A stretch of DNA of 64,000 nucleotides from Oscillospiraceae bacterium (lineage in GTDB: Bacteria; Bacillota; Clostridia; Oscillospirales; Oscillospiraceae), in assembly GCA_910575815.1 (NCBI GenBank), contig CAJTFN010000001.1, positions 448,841-512,840 of the forward strand, written 5' to 3'. Below, one piece after another: positions 1-7,804 of this stretch (positions are counted from its first letter, which is position 1; each line of letters opens with the position of its first letter). The notes under the pieces are model-generated. The model searched no databases. It was not told the DNA's origin and saw only the letters and a program-made list of their open reading frames with translations. Position numbers and translations under genes: made by a program.

Positions 1-3000
1 CTTGCAGATGTGCATAAGGTCCTCCCAGGCCAGAATGGCCTGGCGCAGGGTCTCTATACGCTCGTCTCTTCCCCGGCCCGCGCCCTGAAGCGCCGCGCCG
101 GCGGGCAGGGAGAGAAGCATGGTGGGGGTGGAAATCTCCGTGACGTTGAGGCAGTTGGTGGTCTGGGTGGCGGCGCTGAGCTTCAGGCCGGAGACGTAAG
201 CGTCCAGCTCGTCCACATAGCGTCCCAGGAGATCCTGCCTCTGGCCGGCGGTGAGGGTGTGCCAGTCCGCCGCTTCCAGCACCGGAATGTCGGTGGCCCG
301 GCGGATGTGGAGGCGGACGTTCTGGGGGTTGCTCCCGCCGTAGGTCAGGTAGAGGCTGCCGCCTCTGGGGGTATTCTGGCTGCCGATCTGAGGTATGGTA
401 AGCACGTTCCGTCCATTGGACAGGGTGCCGATGGTTGCCTTCCACGCGGAGGCCTCGGCGTTAAACTGGCTGGCGTAAACCGTCAGCTTCTGGCCCTCCG
501 GGATGCCGGAGGCGTAGATGGTAATCTCCTGTCCGGCGTTGGCGGCTGCCCCCAGAGGCTGGAGGTCGCTGCCGCCCTGGGCGTACTTCTGCCCGTCATG
601 CCCGCCGTTCCGGGAGTCCACCTCCTCCAGCACCACGCCGGAGGAGCTCCCGCCGCGGAGGAGCTCCTCCGCCAGGGCCAGTTCGTCCGCCAGGGCGTCC
701 AGGTCCAGGTAGTAGTTCCCCTCGTCGCCGTTCAGGCGCTGGCGCAGGCCGTCGATCTCCGCCTGTGTGACGCCGGGGCGCAGAGAGGTCCGGAGCTCGT
801 CGGAGAAGAGGCCGGCAATGTTGTCCGGCAGGCAGCGGGCGGGATCGTATTCCATGAACATCAGCTCCGACAGGCTCACCGCCGTATAAGCCACCTGCTC
901 GATGGTGACGGCGATTTTCACCACGTCGGTAACGGGCTCAAAGGGCAGCACGGCGAACTTGGTGACGGCGGGATGATTCCGCACAGCCTGCCAGGTGTTG
1001 TGATCCGAGCCGCTGCCGCCCTGGAGCGGATTGGGGGATACCAGGGTGCCGGGGCCGGTCAGGTCGTCCCCTTGCCGCCAGACCGTGACGGTGTAGAGCC
1101 GCAGATTGGATGGGTAGCTGCCCTCCAGCCGGGGAACCCAGATGACGCTGCTGAGGTCCACAGGCCGGTTGAAGGTGGCCAGGACCTGCTTGTTGTCCCA
1201 CCAGTTGCCGTCGTCGTAGGAGTGGGAGGTCCAGTGGGTGCTGAAATCGCCGTCGGCCATGAATTCCGGCTGGAAGGGCTTGCTGGCCGGATAAGTATTG
1301 GAGACGTTTTTGGGGTTGGCCAGCCACACCTGGTCGATGTCCTGCCAGTCCAGCACGCCGGCGGTGGGGATTCCCTCCGGACGGGAGTAGTCCACCGCGG
1401 CAGGGGTGCCCAAGGCGGTCCGGGAGTAACCGCTGACGCCTACGCTGTTCCCCGCCGTGACGCAGACGGCGTAGGTGACGCCGTTGGTCAGTTCGGTGAT
1501 GGTGGTGTTGGTCTTGCTGAGGCGGCCGTCCCACTGGCGGAAGTCGCCGGTGCCGTCCTCCTTGTACCAGACCTCGTAGAAGGTGGCGTTTTCAGCGGCC
1601 TTCCAGGAGACCGACAGGGCGCCGTCCAGCTCGCTGAGATGAACCATGTCCGGGGCGCTGGGGGCCCTGGCGGGCTGAGGCGTGGCCGCCACGGGCTCGC
1701 AGGCGGTTCCCGTCCAGGCACCGTCCACCGGGGTGACGGTGAAGAGATAGGTTTTCAGGTTTTCCAGCCCCGTAATCTCCGCCCGGGGCACGTCTACCCA
1801 CAGGGACCTGGGGCTTCCGCCGCTGCCCTGGAGCCAGTAGTCCACCCGGTAGCCGGAGACATTGGGCAGTTCCCTCCAGCGAAGGCTGACCTGCTCGCTG
1901 CCGGCGGTGGCGGTGAGGTTCCGGACCTGGTTGTTTTGGGCGGAGGGAATCTCCGGCACCACTTCCCGGAGGAACTGGATGGACTCCACGGTGGTATAGC
2001 CGCCGCCCTCGGTGCGGGTGACGGTGACGGTGATCTCCTTCACCGCCACCCGGCGGCCCAGAGAGATGGTGACCACGCTGCTGCCCTCCTTGGGGCCGAT
2101 AGCCCGGATCCCTTGGGGCAGGGAGAGGTCAAAGGGGATGGACTCCCCGGTGCCGTCGGCGTACTCCACGGCGACGGAACCGGCCTCCATGGCGCCGGGC
2201 CCCTGGGGGGAGATGATTTGAATCTCCTCCATGTCCACCGGCTGGGAAAGGGACACGGAGAAGGCCAGGGGTCCCTCTCCGGCGGAGAGGGTCACCGGCT
2301 GGCCGCCACTGCGGAACAGATCCTCCAGAGTGCCGGAGATCAGCTGCGTTTTGCCCTCCAGCTGGACGCTTTCCACCGGCGGGGCCAACAGATTGGTGCT
2401 CAGGACTTCCGGCTGGCCCCCGGCGTTGAGATTCCGGGAGAGGTAGGTCAGGTCGTAGAGGTCGATGACGCCGTCGCCGTTGAGGTCATAGCGTTCCAGG
2501 TCCCGGCGGCCGTCGGAGCCCAGGGCCTGGGACAGATCCTCCCGGTCCCGGGTGGTGACCCGGCCGTCGCCGTTGACGTCGCCCAGGGTGAAGGAGGCGT
2601 CGGAGGTTCCCAGGATGACGTGCTGGGAGCACTCCAGAAGGGACAGCTCCTGGCGGCAGGAGGCAAAGCCGGTTCCGGTAAATTCCAGGACATAGGCTCC
2701 CTGGGGCAGGTCGGAGACCGTCAGGTCCAAAAAGCCCGGCCACCGGCCGCCGCTCAAAGCGCCGCCGTCCGGATTCCGGAGGGACACAGCGGCGGGATAG
2801 CCCCCCAGAAGGGCGCTCTCGTCCTCCTCCGTCAGGGGGATGGTGCCCAGAGAGCGGCCATCCTGAAACAGCTCCGCCTGAATATCCCGGTCCTGTAAGG
2901 CTTCCAGACTCTGGGGATAGTCGATCCGCAGTGTGGCGGAGACGGAGCCGGTTTCCGAACCGAAGGGCAGAGCCCGGGCGGCGGGCAGGCCAGGCAGCAG

Positions 3001-3048
3001 CAGGGCCCCGGCCAGCAGCAGGGATACGAGTCGTTGTCTGATACGCAT
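1..3048 (-). CDS. secreted dockerin/Fn3/discoidin protein, probable M60-like mucin peptidase (partial, 3' end outside window)
   Basis: The frame is open from ATG 3048 to base 1 (1016 codons) with no stop, so the C-terminus lies outside. It starts with a signal peptide (MRIRQRLVSLLLAGALLLPG). Two dockerin-type calcium loops follow near residues 150-200 (GDVNGDGRVTTRD and YDLNGDGVIDLYD). Two fibronectin III-like domains lie at about 375-453 and 462-548. A discoidin (F5/8C)-like module with ADGDFSTHWTS follows at about 550-705. Near 830-920 the pattern ITIYASGIPEGQKLTVYA, then GGSLYLTYGG, resembles the N-terminal module of M60/enhancin-like peptidases acting on mucin. The HExxH catalytic motif would lie beyond the window, so enzyme activity is inferred. 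A ribosome site (GAGAGGA) precedes the chosen ATG. It stands alone with its own promoter. Confidence 0.8.
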   Translation of the reverse strand, partial: MRIRQRLVSLLLAGALLLPGLPAARALPFGSETGSVSATLRIDYPQSLEALQDRDIQAELFQDGRSLGTIPLTEEDESALLGGYPAAVSLRNPDGGALSGGRWPGFLDLTVSDLPQGAYVLEFTGTGFASCRQELSLLECSQHVILGTSDASFTLGDVNGDGRVTTRDREDLSQALGSDGRRDLERYDLNGDGVIDLYDLTYLSRNLNAGGQPEVLSTNLLAPPVESVQLEGKTQLISGTLEDLFRSGGQPVTLSAGEGPLAFSVSLSQPVDMEEIQIISPQGPGAMEAGSVAVEYADGTGESIPFDLSLPQGIRAIGPKEGSSVVTISLGRRVAVKEITVTVTRTEGGGYTTVESIQFLREVVPEIPSAQNNQVRNLTATAGSEQVSLRWRELPNVSGYRVDYWLQGSGGSPRSLWVDVPRAEITGLENLKTYLFTVTPVDGAWTGTACEPVAATPQPARAPSAPDMVHLSELDGALSVSWKAAENATFYEVWYKEDGTGDFRQWDGRLSKTNTTITELTNGVTYAVCVTAGNSVGVSGYSRTALGTPAAVDYSRPEGIPTAGVLDWQDIDQVWLANPKNVSNTYPASKPFQPEFMADGDFSTHWTSHSYDDGNWWDNKQVLATFNRPVDLSSVIWVPRLEGSYPSNLRLYTVTVWRQGDDLTGPGTLVSPNPLQGGSGSDHNTWQAVRNHPAVTKFAVLPFEPVTDVVKIAVTIEQVAYTAVSLSELMFMEYDPARCLPDNIAGLFSDELRTSLRPGVTQAEIDGLRQRLNGDEGNYYLDLDALADELALAEELLRGGSSSGVVLEEVDSRNGGHDGQKYAQGGSDLQPLGAAANAGQEITIYASGIPEGQKLTVYASQFNAEASAWKATIGTLSNGRNVLTIPQIGSQNTPRGGSLYLTYGGSNPQNVRLHIRRATDIPVLEAADWHTLTAGQRQDLLGRYVDELDAYVSGLKLSAATQTTNCLNVTEISTPTMLLSLPAGAALQGAGRGRDERIETLRQAILAWEDLMHICK

Positions 3049-3113
3049 AGGCGGTGTCCTCTCTTTTCTCTGTCCGGGGCGGGAATCGCCTCGGAAACTG
3101 CGATGATGTGGGA

Positions 3114-3142
3114 ATTATAACAAGTTTCCCCAGATGCGTCAA
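3114..3142 (-). promoter_or_regulatory. sigma-A promoter of the dockerin protein
   Basis: On the minus strand, TTGACG (3142-3137), a 17-nt spacer and a perfect TATAAT (3119-3114) sit about 65 nt upstream of ATG 3048. Confidence 0.85.
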
Positions 3143-3300
3143 TGGGGAAAGTGGACCGGGAATCGCCTCGTTGGGCGTCCCCCGGGGTGGGAGGGAATTC
3201 CATGGTAAATACGGCCCCGGGCGTTCGCCTCTTTCCCCGGCAAAGGTTCCGCCGGGAGGCGGTCTCCGGGGCTGCCGTCATCGACGCTTCGAAGGGACGC

Positions 3301-3336
3301 AAAAATCCCCGGCTCCGGCTGGCGCCGGAACCGGGG
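3301..3336 (-). terminator. Rho-independent terminator after ilvA
   Basis: The minus-strand stem CCCCGGTTCCGGC/GCCGGAGCCGGGG has one mismatch and a four-base loop. It is followed by ATTTTT, 30 nt past the ilvA stop. Confidence 0.8.
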
Positions 3337-3368
3337 GGTTGTTCGGTGTTCCTTTGGAGAAGAGCGTC

Positions 3369-4556
3369 TCAGCGCATGAGATAGCCTCTGGACAGCAGCT
3401 CCAGCTGTAAGGCCTCCACATGGCGGCTGTCCCGGGTCTCCAGCACCATGGTGACGATGCACGCGCCCACGTCGGAGTCCTTGTCCTCCCGGTTGTGGTT
3501 GACGCTGATGATGTTGGCCCCGCTGTCCGACACCACCTGGAGCATCCGCAGCAGGCTCCCCGGTTTATCCTCCACCTTGGTGGTCAGCTCCACCAGACGG
3601 CCCGCCTTGGACAGGCCCTTGGTGAGGATGCGTGAGAGGGTGGTAACGTCCACATTGCCTCCGGAGACCAGGCAGACGGTTTTGCGCTCCTCGGTGGAGA
3701 CCTTGTCGAACAGGCAGGCCGCCACGCTGGCGGCTCCGGCGCCCTCGGCCACGGTTTTCTGCTCCTCCATCAGAGCCAGGATGGCGGAGGCGATCTCATC
3801 TTCAGTGACGGTGACCACCTCGTCCACGTACTCCCTGCAAAGGGCGAAGGTCAGGTCCCCAGGGCGCTTGACGGCGATGCCGTCGGCAATGGTGGCCACG
3901 GAGGCCAGCTCCGTGGGTTCCCCGGCGTTGAGGGAGAGGTACATGGACGGCGCGCCCGCCGCCTGAACGCCCACCACCCGGCAGGAGGGCTTCCGCTGCT
4001 TGATGGCGCAGGCCACACCGCTGATGAGCCCGCCGCCGCCGATGGGGACCACCACCTGCTCCGCCTCCGGCAGCTGCTCCAGGATCTCCAGGCCGATGGT
4101 GCCCTGGCCGGCGATGACCAGGAGGTCGTTGAAGGGATGGGCGAAGGTGTAGCCCTCCTCCTTTTGAAGGCGCTCCGCCTCCCGGGCGGCGTCGTCATAG
4201 ACCCCGGGAACCAGCACCACTTGAGCGCCGTAGGCCTTGGTGGCCTCCACCTTGCTGATGGGGGCCCCGGCGGGCATGCAGATCACCGAGGGGATGCCCA
4301 GCTTCGACGCGGAGAGGGCGATGCCCTGGGCGTGGTTTCCCGCGGAGCAGGCGATGACGCCCCGGGCGGCCTCCTCCGCCGTCAGGGAGCGGATTTTGTT
4401 ATAGGCTCCCCGGAGCTTGAAGGCCCCGGTGAGCTGGAGATTTTCCGCCTTGATGTACAGGTTTTTGCCAAGCTTTGGCGCGGGGGTCAGTGGAGTCCGG
4501 CGGGCCACGCCCTCCAGCGCCCTCTGGGCGTCCTCCATCATTTCCAAGGTCAGCAT
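3369..4556 (-). CDS. ilvA: threonine ammonia-lyase with C-terminal ACT domain
   Basis: This PLP enzyme of 395 aa deaminates threonine to 2-oxobutanoate and ammonia. The PLP lysine motif GAFKLRGAYNK lies near residue 46 and the phosphate-binding glycine loop PIGGGGLISG near residue 172. The last ~75 residues form an ACT-type regulatory domain (KVEDKPGSLLRMLQVV). This single-ACT architecture and length match the shorter Clostridia IlvA/TdcB type, not the 500-aa enterobacterial IlvA. The start lies 2 nt after the symporter stop, so the two genes form an operon. A biosynthetic (isoleucine) or catabolic role cannot be told from sequence. The shared transcript with an importer mildly favours catabolism. 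Confidence 0.93.
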   Translation of the reverse strand: MLTLEMMEDAQRALEGVARRTPLTPAPKLGKNLYIKAENLQLTGAFKLRGAYNKIRSLTAEEAARGVIACSAGNHAQGIALSASKLGIPSVICMPAGAPISKVEATKAYGAQVVLVPGVYDDAAREAERLQKEEGYTFAHPFNDLLVIAGQGTIGLEILEQLPEAEQVVVPIGGGGLISGVACAIKQRKPSCRVVGVQAAGAPSMYLSLNAGEPTELASVATIADGIAVKRPGDLTFALCREYVDEVVTVTEDEIASAILALMEEQKTVAEGAGAASVAACLFDKVSTEERKTVCLVSGGNVDVTTLSRILTKGLSKAGRLVELTTKVEDKPGSLLRMLQVVSDSGANIISVNHNREDKDSDVGACIVTMVLETRDSRHVEALQLELLSRGYLMR

Positions 4557-4558
4557 CG

Positions 4559-6049
4559 TTACCCCTTTCCGCGGGAGGTGTTCTCCCGCCTTGAAATCGA
4601 TTCGCCGGAAGGCTCCCCGGTCTCCAGAAAGACGGAGGGATGGCGGCGGCAGGTGGCCAGGCTCACCGCCACCAGCGCGGCGCCGCAGGCCACAGTGCCG
4701 GGGACGGCGGCGCCCAGGCCGAAGGGCTGCCCCGCCAGCTTCCAGCCCACGCAGACCGTAAAGCCGGCGGCCATGCCGGCGATGACGCCGGCGCTGGTGG
4801 CCTTCCGCCAGAAGAGGGCTGCGAAGGCGGGAATCCCCGCCGCCGCTGCGTAGAAGCTCCAGGCGAACATGAGAATATTATAGGCGTTTTTGATGTAAAG
4901 CGCAATGACCAGCGCGCCCAGGGGCAAAATGACGGAGAAGAGCCGGGAGAGGAGGATTTCCGTCCGGTCCTTCATCTCCGGGAAGAAGGATTTTCCGATG
5001 TCGTGGACGCAGGTCTGGACGCTGACCAGCAGATAGCTGTCCGCCGTGGACATGATGACAGAGAGAATACCCGCCAGGGCCAGTCCCGTCAGGCCGATGG
5101 GCAACACGTGAATGGCCAGGGCGGGGACCACGGCGTCGGTGTTGCCGTAGGCCGCCAGGGCGCCATCCCCGATGACCTGATGGGCGGCGACGCCCATGAA
5201 GTAGACCAGGGCGATGGTGACGCCGTAGACGGCGGTGCCCAGGAACATGCCCTTTTTGGCGGCGCTTCGGTTTCTGGCGGCGAAGGCCCGCTGCCACATC
5301 TCCGCCCCGGCCATGGTGAAGACCAGATAAGTGACGATGTCTCCCAGAATGCTGCCGTCCACATAGGGCTTCGCCAGAGCCGGGTCCAGGCCCGCCAGGA
5401 AATTGGAGAAGCCGCCGATGCTGCGCAGGGAGGCCACGGGAATCAGAATGTAGACGAAGAGAATCAGCATGTAGAATTGCAGCACGTCGGTGTAGACCAC
5501 GCCGAAGAGGCCGCTGGAGGCGGTGTAGACCATGAAGATTACGCAGGCGATGAGGGCCCCGGCCTCGAAGCTGAGACCCGCCTGGCCCCCCAGCATGTTG
5601 ATGATGGTGGCGGTGGCCGTCACCTGGGAGGCCACCGTGCCCATCATGGTAAAGGCCACCAGGGCCGCCAGCAGAATTTTCGCCGTTTGGCCAAAGCGGC
5701 GGGAAAAGAGATCCGGAATGGAGGTGATGTCATAGCGCATGCCCAGATCGGAGATTTTCCCGGAGATGCCAGAGAAGAGGAACATGCCCAAAAGATAAGG
5801 GATGGCGGTCATCACCGCCTTGAAGCCGCTGGAGTAGGCCACCCCGGCCCGGCCCATGAGGCCGCTGCCGCCGATGATGGTGGCGCAGACCGTGGCCATC
5901 ATCACCAAAGGGCCCAGGGTCCGGCCCGCCACATAGTAATCTCCGGAGTTTTTAATGCGCCGGACGAAGTAGATGCCCACTGCCACCATGGTGATCAGAT
6001 AGAGGGCGATGATGCCCAGGTCCAATGAGCTGAGCTGGGTGTGATCCAT
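4559..6049 (-). CDS. sodium:solute symporter (SSS family)
   Basis: A 496-aa polytopic membrane protein with about 13 predicted helices. It carries SSS signatures: an N-terminal GDYYVAGRTLGPLVMMAT segment and a helix with NMLGGQAGLSFEAG. Members couple sodium uptake to import of amino acids, sugars or carboxylates. The longer frame begins at 6100, but ATG 6049 (MDHTQLSSLDLG) is preferred because AGAAAGG precedes it at normal spacing and the peptide then starts just before helix 1. It is co-transcribed with ilvA, so an amino acid such as threonine or serine is a reasonable but unproven substrate. Confidence 0.85.
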   Translation of the reverse strand: MDHTQLSSLDLGIIALYLITMVAVGIYFVRRIKNSGDYYVAGRTLGPLVMMATVCATIIGGSGLMGRAGVAYSSGFKAVMTAIPYLLGMFLFSGISGKISDLGMRYDITSIPDLFSRRFGQTAKILLAALVAFTMMGTVASQVTATATIINMLGGQAGLSFEAGALIACVIFMVYTASSGLFGVVYTDVLQFYMLILFVYILIPVASLRSIGGFSNFLAGLDPALAKPYVDGSILGDIVTYLVFTMAGAEMWQRAFAARNRSAAKKGMFLGTAVYGVTIALVYFMGVAAHQVIGDGALAAYGNTDAVVPALAIHVLPIGLTGLALAGILSVIMSTADSYLLVSVQTCVHDIGKSFFPEMKDRTEILLSRLFSVILPLGALVIALYIKNAYNILMFAWSFYAAAAGIPAFAALFWRKATSAGVIAGMAAGFTVCVGWKLAGQPFGLGAAVPGTVACGAALVAVSLATCRRHPSVFLETGEPSGESISRRENTSRGKG

Positions 6050-6174
6050 GTGTACCGTACCTTTCTGTTTCCATTGCCTGCCCTCACGGCAAAGACCCAA
6101 AGAGGCCCTTCCGTCCGCCGCGCCGGAGGAGAAACGCCGTCTCCGTCGCGGGAGCCTTCCATTTATTGCCTGTC

Positions 6175-6203
6175 ATTATAGCGGAAAAACGGACTTTCGT
6201 CGA
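6175..6203 (-). promoter_or_regulatory. promoter of the symporter-ilvA operon
   Basis: Minus strand TCGACG (6203-6198), 17-nt spacer, TATAAT (6180-6175). This leaves a leader of about 120 nt before ATG 6049. Confidence 0.7.
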
Positions 6204-6345
6204 GAGGCTTGCCAAATTTTTTCGAAAAAGTAAACATATTTGTAATTATCCGATTGGAAATTAGGCGCCGCCCGGAAAGGGGAGAGGCGCCCTTTGGAAG
6301 AAAAGCGGTTTTCCGGAGGGTTTTTCCGTTTTTGGCAAAGGCGCG

Positions 6346-6374
6346 TTGCGTTTGACGGACAAGGGGGTTATAAT
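6346..6374 (+). promoter_or_regulatory. promoter of the EEP-family gene
   Basis: TTGCGT (6346-6351), 17-nt spacer, TATAAT (6369-6374), about 55 nt before the start codon. Confidence 0.75.
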
Positions 6375-6428
6375 GCCCTTGTAAAGAAGCGCGCGGAGCC
6401 ATGAGAACAAGAAGGAGGAACATCGGAT

Positions 6429-7466
6429 ATGCAGGCATTGCCAAAGGAGGAGCGGCGGCGGTTGGGCGCGCTGCTGGACCAGAAAAGCCAGGCGGAGGTG
6501 ATGGCGGAGATTTCCCAGTTTTCCCAAGTGGAGATTCACAATTTGGCCTCTCCGCCGGAGAGGCCCCCGGAGGGGCTGGGGATGCTGGTGTTCAACATGG
6601 AGCGGGGCGTCCATCTGGCGGAGCTGGGGGACTTTTTGGAGACCTGTCCGGCGGTGCGGCCCTTTGATGTGATCCTGGCCAACGAGCTGGACGACGGCTG
6701 CGTCCGCTCCGGCGGGAAGAACACCACCCTGGCCCTGGCGGAGCGGCTGGGACTGAACGCGGCCTTCGGCTTGGAATTCATTGAACTGGTGAACGAGGAG
6801 GACCCCAAGGGCTTCCACGGCAACGCCGTCTTCTCCCGCTGGCCTATCCGGCGGGCCCGGGCCGTCCGGCTGCCGGAGCAGTACAATTGGTACTTCGACC
6901 GCCAGAGGCGCATCGGCGGGCGTCTGGCGGTGCTGGCGGAACTGGACGTGGCGGGAAAGCCGGTGGGGATGGGGACCATCCATTTGGAAAACCGGACCCA
7001 TGGCCCGGGCCGTCAGGCGCAGCTGGAAACTGTGCTGGCCGCGGCGGAGGAGATGTTTCCCGGCATGCCGGTGGCGCTGGGCGGAGACCTGAATACCAAC
7101 ACCTTCGACGGCCGGGATAAGGACGCTATCCAGGCTGTGGCGGGAAGTCCCGCCCTTCAGCGCCGGTGTCTGGAGGAGGTGCCGGCCTGGGAGGGATGCC
7201 TGACCGCGGCGGAGGCCGCGGGCTACCAGCTGCTTCCAGACCGGCCTGCCGGTACCCGGCGCAAGCCCCTGCCCGGCGGCGGGCATCTGGACCTGCGGCT
7301 GGACTGGCTACTGGTCCGGGGATGGAAGGTTTTGGAGAGCCGCACAGCCTCCACCCGGCGGGCGGATTGCGGCTTCGCTCCGGCCGGCAGCGCTCTGGCA
7401 GCCTTTGAAGGGGAGGAACTTTCGGACCACAACGCGGTCTGGGCCTGCTGTGAGGTGCGGCCTTGA
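6429..7466 (+). CDS. endonuclease/exonuclease/phosphatase family protein
   Basis: A 345-aa soluble protein with the metal-dependent EEP (DNase I-like) fold: N-terminal VFNMERG, ILANELDDG (metal-binding Glu), GTIHLENRT, GGDLNTNTFDG (catalytic Asp/Asn pair) and C-terminal LSDHNAVW (catalytic Asp-His). The fold covers nucleases, phosphoinositide phosphatases and sphingomyelinases, so the substrate is unknown. No signal peptide is visible, so action in the cytoplasm is likely. AAGGAGG lies 11 nt before the ATG. It is transcribed alone. Confidence 0.85.
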   Translation: MQALPKEERRRLGALLDQKSQAEVMAEISQFSQVEIHNLASPPERPPEGLGMLVFNMERGVHLAELGDFLETCPAVRPFDVILANELDDGCVRSGGKNTTLALAERLGLNAAFGLEFIELVNEEDPKGFHGNAVFSRWPIRRARAVRLPEQYNWYFDRQRRIGGRLAVLAELDVAGKPVGMGTIHLENRTHGPGRQAQLETVLAAAEEMFPGMPVALGGDLNTNTFDGRDKDAIQAVAGSPALQRRCLEEVPAWEGCLTAAEAAGYQLLPDRPAGTRRKPLPGGGHLDLRLDWLLVRGWKVLESRTASTRRADCGFAPAGSALAAFEGEELSDHNAVWACCEVRP

Positions 7467-7733
7467 CCGGGAGATGGACACTGGAAGCTCAGGCGTGTGT
7501 TCCCGCGTGTTTTATTCAGGAGGAAATCCTGTGCAGGGGCGGACCTTACGGGGCCGTCCTTTTTTTGTGAGGGGGCTTCTATCGAAAAGAGTGTTTGCCG
7601 GAGTCCGGATAGGCCTCCGCGCAGCCGGTTTTCGAGTGGGCGTTTCACCATGATTCCCGAGAAGAACCGAAGCGCCGGAGAGCGATTATCCGCCGCAGAT
7701 TATCCCAGGAATGGGGGACCTTGCCGGAGCTTC
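7467..7733 (+). other. intergenic region with a weak terminator-like site
   Basis: No convincing gene. Around 7537-7567 a GC-rich stretch with a short GGAC/GTCC stem runs into seven T residues and could end the upstream transcript. The stretch AGGGGCGGACC here also matches 11 nt of the dispersed repeat at 24266. Confidence 0.35.
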
Positions 7734-7760
7734 TTATCTTTTTCGCCAGACAGCCGATAT
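7734..7760 (+). promoter_or_regulatory. candidate flagellar-sigma (sigma-D/sigma-28) promoter
   Basis: GCCGATAT at 7753-7760 is identical to the -10 consensus of Bacillus-type sigma-D promoters. Fifteen bases upstream is TTAT (7734-7737), a partial match to the TAAA -35 element. It lies 44 nt before the start of a flagellin-like gene, which makes the match meaningful. Confidence 0.6.
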
Positions 7761-7804
7761 GATAAGTGAATGAAACGGCGGCTTGGCGAAAGGGGGCGCT
7801 TGGA

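Noticed and set aside
10..2898. 962-codon open frame on plus
   Set aside because: Antisense of the dockerin protein in the same codon register; Gly/Gln-rich, no domain, no ribosome site. High G+C leaves it open.
6346..6374. TTGACG at 6352 as -35 of the EEP promoter
   Set aside because: Only 11 nt separate it from TATAAT; TTGCGT at 6346 gives the proper 17-nt spacing.
6163..6444. Minus frames overlapping the two divergent promoters
   Set aside because: They cover promoter elements of the symporter and EEP genes and have no homology.
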